DNA of 64,000 nucleotides from Dermacentor variabilis (Eukaryota; Arthropoda; Arachnida; Ixodida; Ixodidae), in NCBI RefSeq assembly GCF_050947875.1, contig NC_134570.1, positions 105,908,122-105,972,121 of the forward strand, read 5' to 3'. The notes beneath the pieces are model-generated. The model was not told where the DNA came from, did no database searches, and saw only the letters and a list, made by a program, of their open reading frames with translations. Below, in pieces: positions 12,305-25,029 of the stretch. Position numbers and translations under genes: made by a program. How positions within the stretch are numbered: the stretch's first letter is position 1; each line of letters opens with the position of its first letter.

Positions 12305-13229
12305 AACCTCTCTATAGCGAAAGCTTCAGAAAGAGCTCAATATTTCACTGGCGAGGGGCGCGAATTTATTAAGACGTTAGGAGTGCGCGCGTACCTCCAC
12401 GGGCGGACAAACGTTTACATTAAGAGTGGTATAATTATGGTGATAGTTTTTCGCCGGGGTAGGAAATGATTGCGCGCATCTATAATATAGGAGCGAGCCT
12501 CCCTCCCGTTACGGATTTTTCGCTCTGGCAACGCCATATCGGAGGCAAGCGCACATACACATGCAAGAATCGTGACGAGATGCGCGGCATTATCGTCTCC
12601 TGTATACATAGTAGATTGGGGCGCCTTGTGCGCGGCGATTGCACGTGTTGAGTCTGGTTACATTATACGCGTTATTGAGTGGCGAGCCTCGGTTTGGACG
12701 GGGGAGGGAAGGGGTAGCGCATGGCTGTTGCAACATACGGTGTGATGGAGCGTTATAATTTATGACAGCCAAGCCGCAACGTATAGTTACGCGTGACGCG
12801 CGCATGCGCTGTACACGCTACATGCTGAAGAACGATACATACGTAAAGCACGACCGCCGTCACGCATGCCAATTGGGGATCAATTTACAGACACGCCAAT
12901 TTCGTCGCTTTCCTTTTGAAACGTATAGAAGGAAGGAATGATATTTTTTTTTTTTGCCGACGCCAGTGCATAGCAAAACCACGCATTCGATCTCGACTAT
13001 ACAGAATGTTTCACGTAGCTTTTGATATTGATGTAGAGTGAAGGAAGGATTTTGACTCGCTATACAGAGGTTTGGTACTTTGCAGACGCAGTTTATCATC
13101 GCGTGATCCAAGCACCGGGTTTGTCTCACCCCCCTCTTTCTTTTTTTTCTTTTGCAACTTTTTTTGCAGTGCCCAAAAGCGGTGAGGCCTTTTAAGCATA
13201 TTCATGTACCTGTAAACATGAGAACTTTT

Positions 13230-13335
13230 TTTTGTGTTTTGGCTCCACCGGAACGCGGGCGGCGAGGCCAGGAATCGAATCCGGGACTTGGCGCCCAGTT
13301 GCGTATATACAGCTGTACACACTGCGCCCCTTGTG
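13230..13335 (-). mobile_element. SINE-like tRNA head
   Basis: On the minus strand the segment reads GGATTCGATTCC (B-box-like), preceded by TGGGCGCCAAGTCCC and an A-box-like block. No acceptor stem pairs, so it is a tRNA-derived repeat, not a tRNA. Body and ends are not defined. Confidence 0.4.
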
Positions 13336-13449
13336 AACACGCGCCCACTATACCCGCGAAACAACGTGAACTCCTAACCATATCTCCACTGCCACTCCAC
13401 ATGAATCCAGAACGAGGCAAGGAGAGGCGACGCCAGTGAGTTGCCTACT

Positions 13450-13878
13450 TTAAGTGGTACACGGCAAGACACCCTGACGGCATATACTTCTACGCTGATC
13501 CTAGCGTTGGTGCACAGGGCTCCGCTAGAGAAGTAGTGAATAACGATCGACCTCCAAACTGCACATACGGAGGTACTCCCAGGGACAGATCCGACCCTAG
13601 CGGAACTGACAGCCATTGCAAACGCGATCAAACACATGCCCCTTAGTAAGTCAGCCTACCCAAGAATCATATTTACCGATTCCGTGGCGGCTTGCAGGAA
13701 ATTGTTGCACTACGGTCTTCCGGCCCACATTTCGACATTTATTCAAGAGCACCTTCAGAGTCCTTTGGAAATCATCTGGATACCTGGTCATGACCGGCTG
13801 CCGGGCAATGAAAGAGGTAATCAGCTTGTCTGCGAGACGTTGAACCAGGCGCCCTGCATTCCGCGACCAGCCCACACT
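13450..13878 (+). pseudogene. LINE RNase H domain fragment
   Basis: Frames at 13450-13600 and 13595-13878 together encode a degenerate RNase H domain of a non-LTR retrotransposon. A YADPS block replaces the usual YTDxS metal-binding motif. LAELTAI gives the conserved Glu. IIFTDSVAA gives the second Asp. IIWIPGHDRLPGNERGNQLV matches the WxPGHxGxxGNExAD region with the final Asp lost. There is a frameshift between the first two motifs. The frame is interrupted at 13879 by a TIR transposon, and the C-terminus resumes at 14936. RNase H domains of this kind occur in I/R1-type LINE clades. Confidence 0.75.
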
Positions 13879-14025
13879 GTAAATTTTTTTTACACCTTTA
13901 GCGGTGTTTTTTTGCCGCACTTGTAACACCCTTACCGTTAGGGCCTTACAAAAATGTATACAGGCCTACAACGGAGCTTAACTAGACGTGCGATGACGAA
14001 AAATGTAGTTGAAAAATGTTTCATC

Positions 14026-14131
14026 ATTCTGACAGCCTTGGGTGCACAGAAATATCCGACAGGAGAGATTCATATCTCTCCCTGTGAAATTTTCTTGGCG
14101 GATATTCCTGTGCGCCAAAGGCTGTCAGAAT
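14026..14131. repeat. inner hairpin of the nested transposon
   Basis: Arms 14026-14058 and 14099-14131 (starting ATTCTGACAGCC) pair with a few mismatches around a 40-bp loop. It sits directly beside the left TIR and next to the 3' end of the nested LINE. Confidence 0.8.
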
Positions 14132-14134
14132 AGT

Positions 14135-14731
14135 TTATTTATTTTATTTATTAGTATACCCTCAAGACCCAGAGGGCGTCACAGGGGGGGGGGGGGTACA
14201 ATGCAAATACAAAACAAAACAATAAAAGGAATTTACAGGAAAAAAAACAACAGTTTGCAGCTACATCAGTAAGTGTTCAGTAGCTGCAGACCTGAACAAC
14301 GCTTGGTCCTCAGTGGCAGCAATGGAGGGGGAAGGTGATTCCACTCTCTACTTGTCTTCGGAAGAAAATGTAAAAAGAGATTATTGCGGCACAAAGGGAC
14401 GGCTACTTTATTTGGGCGGTCAACACGTGATGAAAATTAAGGAGGTTCTGAGATGAGTTCCTGTCGAAGTACTTGATTATGAAGTAAAATTTTATGAAAA
14501 TGCAAGAGGCGTGAAATCGTTCTTCCCATCACCAGGTCTGGAAGGTTAAGAGTGGATTTCATCAAGGGGACACTAGCAGTACGAGCAAAATTATTGAGTA
14601 TAAATCGAGCTGAACGGTTCTGGACCGATTCTAAGGTGTCAATTAGCGTCAATTGAACTGGATCCCAGACGGCTGAAGCGTACTCGAGCTATGGACGGAT
14701 TAAAGCTTCATATAGCTGTAGTTTAAGGTGT
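14135..14731 (-). pseudogene. CR1/Jockey-type LINE 3' end, 5'-truncated
   Basis: The minus-strand frame from about 14729 reads QLYEALIRP, an in-frame stop, LEYASAVWDP, then ESVQNRSARFILNN and LNLPDLVMGRTISRLLHFHK. This is the conserved region just after the reverse transcriptase fingers and palm in CR1/Jockey-like LINEs (the 'RPxLEYASxVWDP...VQNRAARFI' block). The 3' end at 14135-14157 is an A/T tail of TAAATAAATA type. The copy is short, carries at least one stop and is inserted inside the TIR transposon, making it the youngest layer of this nest. Confidence 0.8.
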
Positions 14732-14935
14732 GCTGGCGCTTGGCGAAAGTTTCGGCGAAAGTAACCTACTTTTTAACCACATATTTGTAACCACATATTT
14801 TTCAACTACGTCTTTTGTCATCGCACGTCTGGTTAGAGCTCCGTTGTCGGCCTGTATAAATTTTTGTAAGGCAGTAGCGGTGAGGGTGCTACCATTGCGA
14901 CAAGAAAACACCCGTAAGTGTGCAAACATTTTTAC

Positions 14936-15388
14936 GCTGCAGACGAAAAGGTGGGCTCCCCTGCTTCTGCGGCCATATCAAGAGGCAAGGCTCAAGTTCC
15001 CCAAGCTCAGCAAAGTGCTCACCCGTGAACAGGGTGTACTGATTCGTCAGACCCAGACTGAAACACTCCCTACAGCAGCACGAATGCACCTCCTCCGCGG
15101 CCTCTTACCTGAAGATCCCCCACCCTGCCGATACTGTGACGAGCACCCGCACCACATCCCATATCCTCTGGTCCTGTGGACCACCTCCACCTTCCCTGCC
15201 CGCCCCTACAAATATTTCCCCTAAACCCCATGCCGGGTGGCTGAGAGAAGCAGCCAGCGCCGACGACCAACGGTACTTTGCGGCTTTTATCAGTGCTGCT
15301 CTGAAGAATGCCGCAAGCAAGGCTCTGGACTGAGGGCCTTTCCACCACACCACCCAACATGAAAATAAAGTTTTCTCTCTCTCTCTCT
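14936..15388 (+). pseudogene. LINE C-terminus and 3' end (continuation)
   Basis: Continues the LINE begun at 13450. The frame at 14936-15150 encodes the post-RNase H region with LTREQGVLIRQTQTETLP and the first half of a Cys/His knuckle (CRYCDEHPHH). After a +1 shift the frame reads TTSHILWSCG, ending in FAAFISAALKNAASKALD and a stop at about 15331-15333. The arrangement CxxC...H...C is typical of I-type LINE C-termini in ticks. The 3' end is GAAAATAAAG followed by a CT-rich tract at 15371-15388, the same style of tail as the copies at 45790 and 58745. Confidence 0.8.
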
Positions 15389-15434
15389 CTGTACACAACC
15401 ACCCACATAAGTCCGTTGAATTACTATACCAGCC

Positions 15435-15528
15435 TAGTGAGTGAGTGAGTGAGTGAGTGAGTGAGTGAGTGAGTGAGTGAGTGAGTGAGTGAGTGAGTGA
15501 GTGAGTGAGTGAGTGAGTGAGTGAGTGA
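15435..15528. repeat. (GTGA)n microsatellite
   Basis: About 94 bp of uninterrupted tetranucleotide, shortly after the LINE 3' end. Confidence 0.97.
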
Positions 15529-17366
15529 TGAGATAACAACTTGTTCACTGGGGAAAAAAATATCGGTTAAGTCGATTCCTGCGAGTTCTGTTACGCGTAA
15601 CAACTGCTCTAAAGGCGAAGAAAAATGCGATGAAGACCTCAATCACGGAGGCCATACATCATCCGCGAGCGACGGGTACGCGCCTGCTCTCGGCGGTTTG
15701 TCTACTAAGAGCCGCGCAGTAGTTAAAAAAGCTGAGAGAGAAACAGATTAGAAAAAAAAACTAAACATGCCATCAAAGAGGACGCACCCGCTGCCCCTCC
15801 CCCCTTCCGAGAGCTTCTCTTCGCGCACACGTGCACACCGGCGAAGCAGCTAGCTATAAGTCCACGTACCTGAGCGAGGCTCACACCGCAGCCATTACGC
15901 GATCAGCGCGTCGAGCGCATCACGCACCGGCGGCCGTACAGCCTGCAGTGTCCGCCGGCACCGCAAATTTTTCACGGCGCCGCCACGCCACGCCACGACC
16001 TCCGTCACGGTCGCACGCTTCACGCCGCCTTTCTCCGCAGGGGGAATACGTGCCTGCTTCGCGATTCGGCGAGAGGGGCAACTTAACGTTGGCGGCGTGT
16101 CCGGGCCGAGTGACTCGACCGAAAAAAATAAATAAAGTGGGCCGAAAAAAAAGGGAATAAGGCAACCGTTGACGCCGCCCCGACGAGACCGTTCCCGCCG
16201 ACGCGTCGTCGCGCTTCGCCACGACATGCGTTCCTCCTCTCCCCTCTTGCCGCCGCCGCCGCCGCTGGCCGACGCGTCAGTTGACGCTTCGTGTAGTTTG
16301 CCCGCTGGTCACGCCGCCTGCAACACTGCCTGTACAGTACGTATACACCCTCCTCGACCAGCCTGGGCCTTCTTACATATACTATAATAATTTCTGCTCG
16401 CCAAGCCGCGTGGTGCATGGGGGGAGACGACACGTAATCGTTGTTCCTCTGAGTGCTCTCGCCACCAGCTCCGTCACCATTACCGCCGGCGCTGCAGCGT
16501 CCAATGGCTGAGGCGCCTTTCCCGCGGCATGAAGGTGTTTGGAGAAAAAGGCTGTAGAACCGCGTGCGTACAAAAAAAAAAATGGAAGCACTTCGAGGCG
16601 GCAACTTTTCATCCCCGCGCGCCTCCAGCTTGCTTCTCTCTCTCTCTCGCTCTGTCTCTTAGTTTAATGGGGTGAAGGCAACTACATTACAGGAAGAACG
16701 TTGTACGGCTCTCTCGCCAGGGTATTGTGCGCACTTGCCGACGCGCAGAGTCCATTTCCCACGTCCTGTACTGTGAGCGCAGGACCAATTTTGAGACGAA
16801 CGCTGAAGAGTGCCCTTAGCGCGAAATGCATGACGGGACGGCAGCGGGAGCCGTCTGCTTCTATTTCTTTTTCTTCGTTTTTTTCAACGGCTGCCGCCGC
16901 TTTGGTCTCGCTTTGAAGCCAAAACTCGCGAAGTTGAGAGGTAGGGAAGGCCGTGACGTAAAGTGATGCTCGCACGCTTCGTAAAACAGCGCTAAATGTC
17001 CGCACTTAATCACTCGCGCGCGGCCCGGAGAGATAAATAAGGGAGGCCGGCGACTTTGCTGGCCAAAGGCACAAACATCGCCGCACCGCCGTTTCTATAT
17101 AGTGTTGCATGCACAGCCACGGCGCCGTCTTATACGTCAAGCGTGGTACATATAAGGTCTCAGTCCATTTAGGTTCTTTCTCTCCGAGGCCCTTTGCTGC
17201 CCGTCGTATGACGCAGTACGCTAGTTACATGACGATGTTGATGGAGCCGACAATGGCGCAAGCAGCGAGCCGTACTGTATACGCGTCGGCTGGTTCACTG
17301 GGCAGGGTATACGCGAATAACGAAACGCTTGCTTGCTCGTTTGCTCACTAAAGAAACGTTCGTCTT
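15529..17366. other. unassigned, CpG-rich sequence
   Basis: By eye 15.8-17.1 kb is CpG-rich, with many overlapping frames on both strands and no recognisable protein. It could include a promoter; no specific element is supported. Confidence 0.4.

Positions 17367-17410
<44 letters not shown>
17367..17410. repeat. (CTTG)n microsatellite
   Basis: About 44 bp of CTTG, with a shorter imperfect run (about 17416-17430) after it. Confidence 0.95.
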
Positions 17411-17411
<1 letters not shown>

Positions 17412-17430
17412 ATGATCGCTTGCTTGCTTG

Positions 17431-20400
17431 AGTCGCACGAAAGAACACGGCTTCGAGGAAAGAGCGTTTTTGTGTGCAACTTTGCTAGTGCTTCGAGAAT
17501 TTGCTCATTCGAGGTCAGCCAACTGATCGCGCATACGCAAATCATTATGAAGGGAACTTCAATTCCTCTTGCATGTCATCGTTTGTTCGTTTCGATCAAA
17601 AAAATTACTGCCGTTGTAGCTAAATAGTTCAGGGCGCCAGTTGGCTTAAAGGCATTGTGTGACGTTAAGAACATCCTTACTCATAACCTCCATTGACTAA
17701 AGATCCTGTGGCCTTAGCATTAACGGACATCTGTGCTTTTACAATGGCAAGAGGAACAGGGACCGAGAGAAAGCGAAAATATAAGTAAAGGGAAGGGGGT
17801 CAACGAGGCGCGCGTCCGATCTGTTACCCTACGCAGAAGGGAGGGAGGGGGAGATTTATATACGTAGCTCGGGGCCAGCTTTGATTACGTTATTAAAATG
17901 CATGTAAAACGTAGAAATGCTTTTATTAGACAACTGATTGGCTGATTTGAATGAAATGTATTGCATTTCGGAGATAACGTTACATTACAGCAAGTCTATG
18001 AAGCGCAATTTTGATTTGGAATATCTATTTCTTATTTTTTTTTTTTACAAGTGTTGCCGAAAATTCGTAAATTCCAGAAAAGTAGAGTGACGAAGTTTAG
18101 AAAGCCGTAACTCTTCACTGAAAAGAGATAGCGCAGTTCTGTAAACTGAATCTGTTAGAGCATCTCAAGCGGATGATTGTGATATGTGAATTTGCAGCTT
18201 ACGTGAAACTGTCACAATGTCTACGAAGCTCTTGAAACAATCGTACACGCGAATTAGCTGTATATATATTTCACGGCGCTGTATAATACATCAATTTGTC
18301 CGCTTTATATTTATAATTAGGTGCCGCTTACAGAATTTTGATAGATATATCGTTTTCTCTCTCTTTCTTTTTTCATGAGTTACAATGTTACCGACATAAT
18401 ACTTACCGACATCTAAAACATTTTCAATTATCAAGAGCTTTTCGAACGAAATTGACGACGAATCTAAAATCCACTTCCGACATTTAATAGATTTTAACTT
18501 TTCCCTGCTTAATAACGTGATAGATCTCATCAGAATTGGTGCAATAGTTGCCGAGGAAAAAAAAAGCGAGAAGCTCCGTCCCCGTGTACCTAAAGAAACT
18601 AGGGAGATTAGCATTGGACGGAACGCAAGCCGTGTATATGAGATATGTGACATGGGACGAAATGTCCATTAAGTGAGAGGAAGGCATTTGGACGCCAAGT
18701 GGACGTCAAGAGGTTTGCGCAAAAGGCAGTAGTATGTTTTCAGACATGTTCGCAGCAGCAGACTCGGAACATTCCCGTTGTTTCTTGACCAACCACTCGT
18801 TACGTATACGTGATCTGTGTCGTAATGCGACAGCAATTGTACGGACGCTCGAGGCGTATACTGTTATGATTGGCCAAGAACGTCCACACTTCGACTGGCA
18901 CAAGCCCGGTTGCACATACACAGGGGGTCACAAGTTGGTTTTTTTTCCGGGCATTTACGCATGTTGCCGACATTCCCAGCTGCATGCCCAGAAGCCAGAG
19001 TTGTCTCTTCGGGAATATGCCGCAGTGCTGTGGTACAGGCCCGGTGTTCCCACACAAATGACACAATCAGTGGCACGTAACTAGTAGTTCAAGTTGTCGT
19101 AGACAGGGTAAGGCAGCAGTCATGAATAGTCAACAGCATTGACCCGCAAAGTTGGGGGCAGAGGCAAATGACGCCTAGGCTCTCTTTTTTAATATATATA
19201 TATAAAGAAAGGCATTGGGAGTGTCCAAACGTGGTCTAAACTCAAGTAAGAACGCCCTCGTCTGCACAACCCATAAGCTGCGAACTGTGCGATCCCGAGT
19301 GTCAACTGCACAGATACATATACGTCCGCGCGTACACCACACCCCGCCTATAATATGCACGGCACAGCCACGATCGAGTGTTGGCACAGTGAATAGAGAG
19401 ATGAACGGACGGACAGCTGAGTGTTAAGCGCGTCCGCTTTGAAGTCCCTGCGCGCGCGCACACGCCCTCTCGCGGCACTGCGCCGCCTGGCGCCCAATCT
19501 GTCTTGACGGGAGTCGCAACGGGCGCCGCCCTTAAGCCTAAACAGCGAGGCGGTGCCATCAGCACGTGCGTCCAGTAATCTGCTTCCATCGTCACTGCTC
19601 GACGGGCCTTTCGCTTTCGACTGAAGGGGTCGCGCGCATACGTAACTATGTAGCTTATACGCGAGTCAATGATTGCACATATGGGTTTACATGAGACAGG
19701 CACCTCGTCCTCGCTTGCACATACGCCGCGCTCGCGGAAGATGTGTCTATTTGGCACAGTCGGGCGCGCGGCGATGCGGCTAAAGTGTCATATACGCGCA
19801 CGGTCCGACCGGAGACGGAAACCGCGCGGCACTCGTGCGCGCTGCGAGCGGATTTATACGTGGGCGGCGTTAAGTAGCTTAGCAGGAAAGCGGGATACGG
19901 AGGGCGCGAAGTTAGGAGCGTTGTACGGTGATACACTGCCCTAGGAGGGTGCGTCCTTGACTGACGCCTACAGGTGTGCGCGAGAACAAACCGGAATATA
20001 AGGGGAACTGGGCGGGGGGGGGGGGGGGGGCTTTATTGTGAGTTGCAGCCGCACGAAGCCCACAGGCAATGAAGGCACGCGTGGACAGGGTGGGGTAAAT
20101 TACCTGTTAGCTTTACTTGAAATATAGAAATGCTAAGGAAAGGGAAGTGAACGTGGACGCAAAGAGAACTCGCTGTCCTTGGGAGCCGAATTGACACCTT
20201 CCACATCACGCCCGTTTTCTATTATATTTGCGTAGGTGTAATATATCCGTAGTCTTGGGAGTGTTAACCAGTGCCACGCGCGGGAAGGGCAGCGAATTTG
20301 GAACATTATTCCAACTGCAGGGGTATGCGTGAACTTCTTGAGCCGGACGAATAAACCAGCACGACTATATGCTAGGTAGTTAATGTAACCAAGGCTGCCG

Positions 20401-20464
20401 CCGAGGCGTTTGCTATGCTATAGTGAGAATAATAAGGTGGACCGAGGGGCTCAATATCGTGTTA
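17431..20464. other. unassigned sequence
   Basis: No gene recognised. AT-rich around 17.9-18.6 kb, mixed afterwards. A 17-bp G run sits at 20014-20030. The 116-codon plus-strand frame at 18734-19084 has no recognisable domain. Confidence 0.4.
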
Positions 20465-20680
20465 AAATAAATTATGGTATTTTACGTGCCAAAACCACTT
20501 TCTGATTATGAGGCACGCCGCAGTGGGGGACTCCGTAAATTTGGACCACCTCGGCTTCTTTAACGTGCACCTAAATTTAAGTACACTGGTGTTTTCTCAT
20601 TTCGCCCCCATCGAAATGCGGCCCCTGTGGCCGGCATTGGATCCCGCGACCTCGTGCTCAATTTCCGGTAAGTTGCAGGG
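20465..20680 (-). mobile_element. tRNA-derived SINE of tick type
   Basis: Read in reverse: a remnant of the tRNA-like head with GGGATCCAATGCC (B-box region), then CATTTCGATGGGGGCGAAAT, a block with ACTTAAATTTAGGTGCACG, TTAAAGAAGCCGAGG and GGCACGTAAAATACC at the tail. I recognise this order of blocks as a repeat extremely common in ixodid tick genomic and cDNA sequence. The A-box half is missing in this copy; the missing part is what survives at 1706-1754. Family name (possibly Ruka) is from memory. Confidence 0.8.
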
Positions 20681-21041
20681 ACACGTGAGTATATAGGGAT
20701 GTGCTAACCTAGGTACAGTCGGCCGAGGTTTTCATAGGCTTATATAGCGCAAAACAACAAGGAACGTGTTCTTCCTGCCCGCCTCTGTGGCGTTGTCAAT
20801 GTATACGAGAGTGCCACGGCAAGAAAGCCGAACCTGCCCACTTAACGATCTGTCGAGCGTGACGTCACCAAAACTCGACTGCGTCGCCGTCAGTTTCGGT
20901 GGATGGTCGACTAAGAGAGTGATGTGTGCTCGTGAGCTCATGCACATTGATTTACCTGGACAGTTCCGATAAGTCCGAGTGGCACAATTTTTGTCCGTGG
21001 TAATGCTGAATACTCGGAAGTGTCAATGTATTTGTCTGCGC

Positions 21042-21896
21042 CAGGAATGGGCAAAGATACTTTGCATTTGTATCGCGATACGATACAGGATGCTCTGTCA
21101 ACAAGTGATACACATACACAAGGTATTTACCTCAGTTATTGTATCCGACATAATACTTTCCATTTGTATATTAAGATTATTCGATACATTCGCCGATTTC
21201 TTGTTATATATCTATATAATGAAGCTGCAAACGCGTAGATGCACAAATATGTTTGCTTGAAAATTTCTTAACTTCGACCAACCTTGCTTCGTTTAAATGA
21301 AACGTCTGTTAGTATCTCAAAATTGGTGTCTTTCTTGCTGAAAATATAATATTTTCATTCTGGAACAATTTATTGCGGTTGCTTTAGCCGTTAACATGAA
21401 AGCTCTTTATACGCAGTGCCGTCAGTGGTTTTTGCTTGTCGCATTTGTAGTTGATGAGAGCCGCTGCTCTGCTTGTCGGCCAGCTAGCGGGTCGCCATCT
21501 AATTTCATCTAAGAACATCAATAAGAAGCCTCTGCACGATGACGCAAATTACCGCTGTGGAGTTTCACCTTCTGAAGTTTCTCCGCCTGCCCTCGCTGGA
21601 GGGTTCTGGTAGAAAGACGAAGGAATGTTGCTGTCTTTAGTTTTATTTAGGTGGCTTAGTCGCAGAAATATCGGCTTGAGAAGCGGAGTCCAGCCAACGT
21701 TTACAGTTGCGCACGGTGATGATGTGATGGCCAGTATCTTGTATCTTAAGATACACGATACATTCTTTCCTGTATCGCAAAAACAGATACTGATACACGT
21801 CTTGTCAGACGTATCATGATACAGATACAAGATATCCAAAGAGTACTTAAGATACTTTGCAAGATACATGTATCTTCGATATACTGCCCAGCACTG
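21042..21896. mobile_element. non-autonomous hAT-type transposon, 855 bp
   Basis: The ends read CAGGAATGGGCA on the left and TGCCCAGCACTG on the right, matching the CAGNGNTGGGCA termini of many hAT elements. The element is bracketed by a perfect 8-bp direct duplication, GTCTGCGC, at 21034-21041 and 21897-21904, the target duplication length expected for hAT. Both subterminal regions are crowded with GATAC/GTATC motifs in both orientations, a pattern typical of transposase-binding arrays in such elements. No transposase frame is present, so it must have been mobilised in trans. The interior (21.24-21.70 kb) is unrelated AT-rich DNA. Confidence 0.92.
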
Positions 21897-21904
21897 GTCT
21901 GCGC

Positions 21905-24900
21905 TTGTATACAACACTGTTGGCGCCTTTCTGCAGTAGGCATTTTCTTGATTTATTGACAAGCGTGTGAGTTATCTGTGTTGCTCTCTATAGTTTGTCT
22001 CACAGAAACATGAGAGCGATGCCGGAAGGTATACAGTTGCTTGCAGCGATACAAACCACGGGCCAAACTAACCGAGCTTTTCTCGGACCATAACCTTCTT
22101 AAAAGAAATTAACCTGCAGCTGCGCGCAAGACCACAGCTGACGGACGTCTTGTCGATTTCCTGCTGCAGCCGCATATATATATCCCCAAAACATACAACG
22201 CATTCGTGTTAACTAATGGTGTCGTTGGAACACGCGGCCGAAAGCGTATACTATATAGGGCATCTTCAGAACCGTGAATTCGTTGCAACAGCACGTGTAC
22301 CTTACGCCTTGTCTATCGTTCAGGCCTTGCCAGTGTACAGTCGCGTGCTGACACCACTGCCCTCTTCCCGAGCACTCTGCGGCACCGTTTCCCGGACGCG
22401 CTTTTCCAGCCCGGGCTTTCCTTTACACGTTCACGGGGCCACCTGCGACGCTCATCACGTGTGTGGCCGACGACAACACCGCGCGACGAACGAAGCAACA
22501 ATCTCGGGAATAGCGTGCTCTCACGCAACTCACAAGCAAGCGCGTTGAAAAAAAAAAAAAAAGCAGAGTACGAAAATTCGCCCTGTTGATCTAGGTTGCA
22601 CGCACTATCACACTTTATCACGCACGCAGTTACACGCACCACTCGCTTGAAGCGTTCAATGGGCGCATCGCACAACAACCTCACGCTGGCGTCTCGACCG
22701 CCGAGGACAATCCCGACACCGGGTGGCGACAACGACCGCGCAGCGTAACGCGCGCCACGCGCCGTCGAATTGGGCGAATCCTGTCAGCTGCGCCAATGTG
22801 CGTACTTTTTTTTTTTTACTTTTACACCCTTTTATGCGCGTTGTCCACGCCACAACGCTGCACGATACGCGCGATTCACGCGCTCGGGCAAACAACCGTT
22901 CGCGGTTTCTCGCCCGTCGACGCTGGTTCGTGCACCGGCGTTAAATGAAAAGCCGTATGCGTCGAGAAGCGTGCGTGCTCGCTAGGGCGACAATGGCGAA
23001 CGTGCGTGTCAGCTTCCCTTCGTACGAGAGAGAGAGAGGGAGGAACGGCTGGAGTCGTCGCGACTTCGGCGGAGATGCCTCGTCTGGCTCTTACGGGAGC
23101 GTAATCGTCGAGGCTCGACGGGCAACTCCAATGGAAAGGAAAGCAAAACAGAACGAAATAAAAGAGAGGAGGCTCTTTTTCCGGCGAACTTGGAGAGCGT
23201 TGCCGCCGTGATGCCGTTGTGTCATCGCTGCCTGCCAGCAGCAAGCTCGCGGGCAAGGCAGGTGAGCGGGTGGTGGACAGCCCCTGCCTCTGTCTTTCAC
23301 GCGCGTGCTCGGAAACCATTGTGCGTGGCGGCGCGCCCGGCGGCTGCGTGTGGTGAAACTGATGGCTCTTGAATGGCGGGGGCGGAGCGGCTTCAATAGG
23401 GCCGCGGACAGGCAGCGATTACGCGTCCTCGCGCGCGGTTTGCGGTTTGCACAACGTGTTGAAAGGAAGGACTGCTTCGACCGGTTGGCTGCGTCCGTGG
23501 AGCAGCGTGCAGTATATGCTCTCTATAACATGCACGGGGCTATGGGGTTGCAGACGTTCAATGTAGATCACTTTCGCCACGATTCTCCCGAGCTTCGGGT
23601 TACTGATTTGCGTGTACAAGATGTGGTCACCCGGGCATGTTACGTAACGCAGCAGAAACGCGTAGCTTCCATGAGTCTCGAAGAAAGCCTAGCGCGTGCC
23701 ATTTTGCTTGGAGAGAAGGTTCGTGGCATATGATGCACGTATATAGGCGTGAGGTTCCGTGTACCTGTGGGTCGAGGGATTTCGTCAGGAACGCCCCCGC
23801 AGGTGGCCAACGAAAACGGTGCGATGGTTGGTGATAGGAGCGCTCGGTAACTACGAGAAAACAAAAAGAGCGCAATAAACCGTCTATACTACGAATTGAA
23901 TACAAACTGGCTGGAAGAACGCTACTTCTTCAAAGCAATATGCTATATGCTCTCAATATTGTGACGAGCTCTCGTATGGTGGAAGGTAAAGCGGTGAGCA
24001 GCTGTCGATACGTGGCGTGACAGATGGGGACGGCGTTCACAAGTGGCTCTCTCAACCATGGGGAAAGCACAAGCTCCTTGAGTCGTTTGCGTTGTGCCTC
24101 GAAAATGAAAGCCTCTCGCACGTATACAGCTCTGAAAGCAGTGCGTGAACAGCATGTATTGCTGGTGTCGTGACGGAAACAGCTCACTTTTACCGAAATC
24201 AGGTCCGAGCGCTTCGAGTCAGAAGGCAGGGGGGTTGATACAGCACGACCTGACCGCGTGTGTATACATGAAATCGTTCTTTTATTTTTGTTTATTTTTC
24301 TTATCTTTTGTTTTTTGCGGACCGATATCTGGGCATCAGTATACCTCGAGTCGAGACAACAGAGCTCTTTGCTCTTGCATGTTTCCTGATCGCGAACTGT
24401 CGGCTCCTATAGCGTCCTCGTTTGCATGTATCCTGGCCATCGAGGAGGGCTGAGTCATCCTATCCACCCTTCTGGGCGGGTTCATCCAAGCACATGCATT
24501 CGGCGTTCACGCAGCTCGACCAGCCGTGGAGATTTTAGGCATGATTCGGCCCAACCGCAAATTTCGGACTGCCAGGTCGAATCGACCAGTTTTTGTCGGC
24601 TTCGCATTAAACGCTTTTGCGGTATAGCTAAGCGTTTGCTTCTTTCGCGAGACCAGGGCCGATATAGTACGAGGATTAATTTCGTTCAATTCCGTGATTT
24701 TCTTATGACCCGTCGTTCACGGCCGGCCGATCCCAGTGATAAAGTGATAGCATTGGGATAGAATCGGTGCATTAGGCCAGCCTGTAGCTCACCGGATGCA
24801 GTTCTTTTGATAAGTTCCCTCGAGGAGCCTAGACTAAGAACTTCACGTTGCCATCGCTGGACGTTGTCGTATTTCCGCTCTACATCAGCAGTCAAGGTTG

Positions 24901-24958
24901 GGAATTTAATTTCCACCTGCGCTGGTCTTATTGCGTGGACTGAAGCTTCGAAAACACC

Positions 24959-24960
<2 letters not shown>
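21905..24960. other. unassigned, CpG-rich in part
   Basis: 22.3-23.5 kb is GC- and CpG-rich by eye. A 142-codon plus-strand frame at 23305-23733 is the tidiest open frame, but I recognise no domain in it and there is no supporting splice or promoter pattern. No gene is called. Confidence 0.4.

Positions 24961-25029
<69 letters not shown>
24961..25029. repeat. (TAA)n microsatellite
   Basis: 23 uninterrupted trinucleotides. Confidence 0.97.

Larger units (their letters stand above)
13879..14935. mobile_element. DNA transposon with long TIRs, nested in a LINE
   Basis: Terminal inverted repeats of about 140 bp occupy 13879-14019 and 14793-14935. Outer ends begin GTAAATTTTTTTTACACC and, inverted, GTAAAAATGTTTGCACAC; both arms share GGTGTTTT and CCTTACAAAAAT. 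The element splits the LINE between ...RPAHT and LQTKRW, so it is a later insertion. I see no transposase; the interior is occupied by a second hairpin (14026-14131) and a reverse LINE fragment. A target duplication is not resolved (ACACTG against ACGCTG at the edges). The superfamily is not assigned. Confidence 0.7.

Noticed and set aside
23305..23733. 142-codon plus-strand open frame as a host exon
   Set aside because: No domain recognised, GC-rich context, no supporting promoter or splice evidence; left unassigned.
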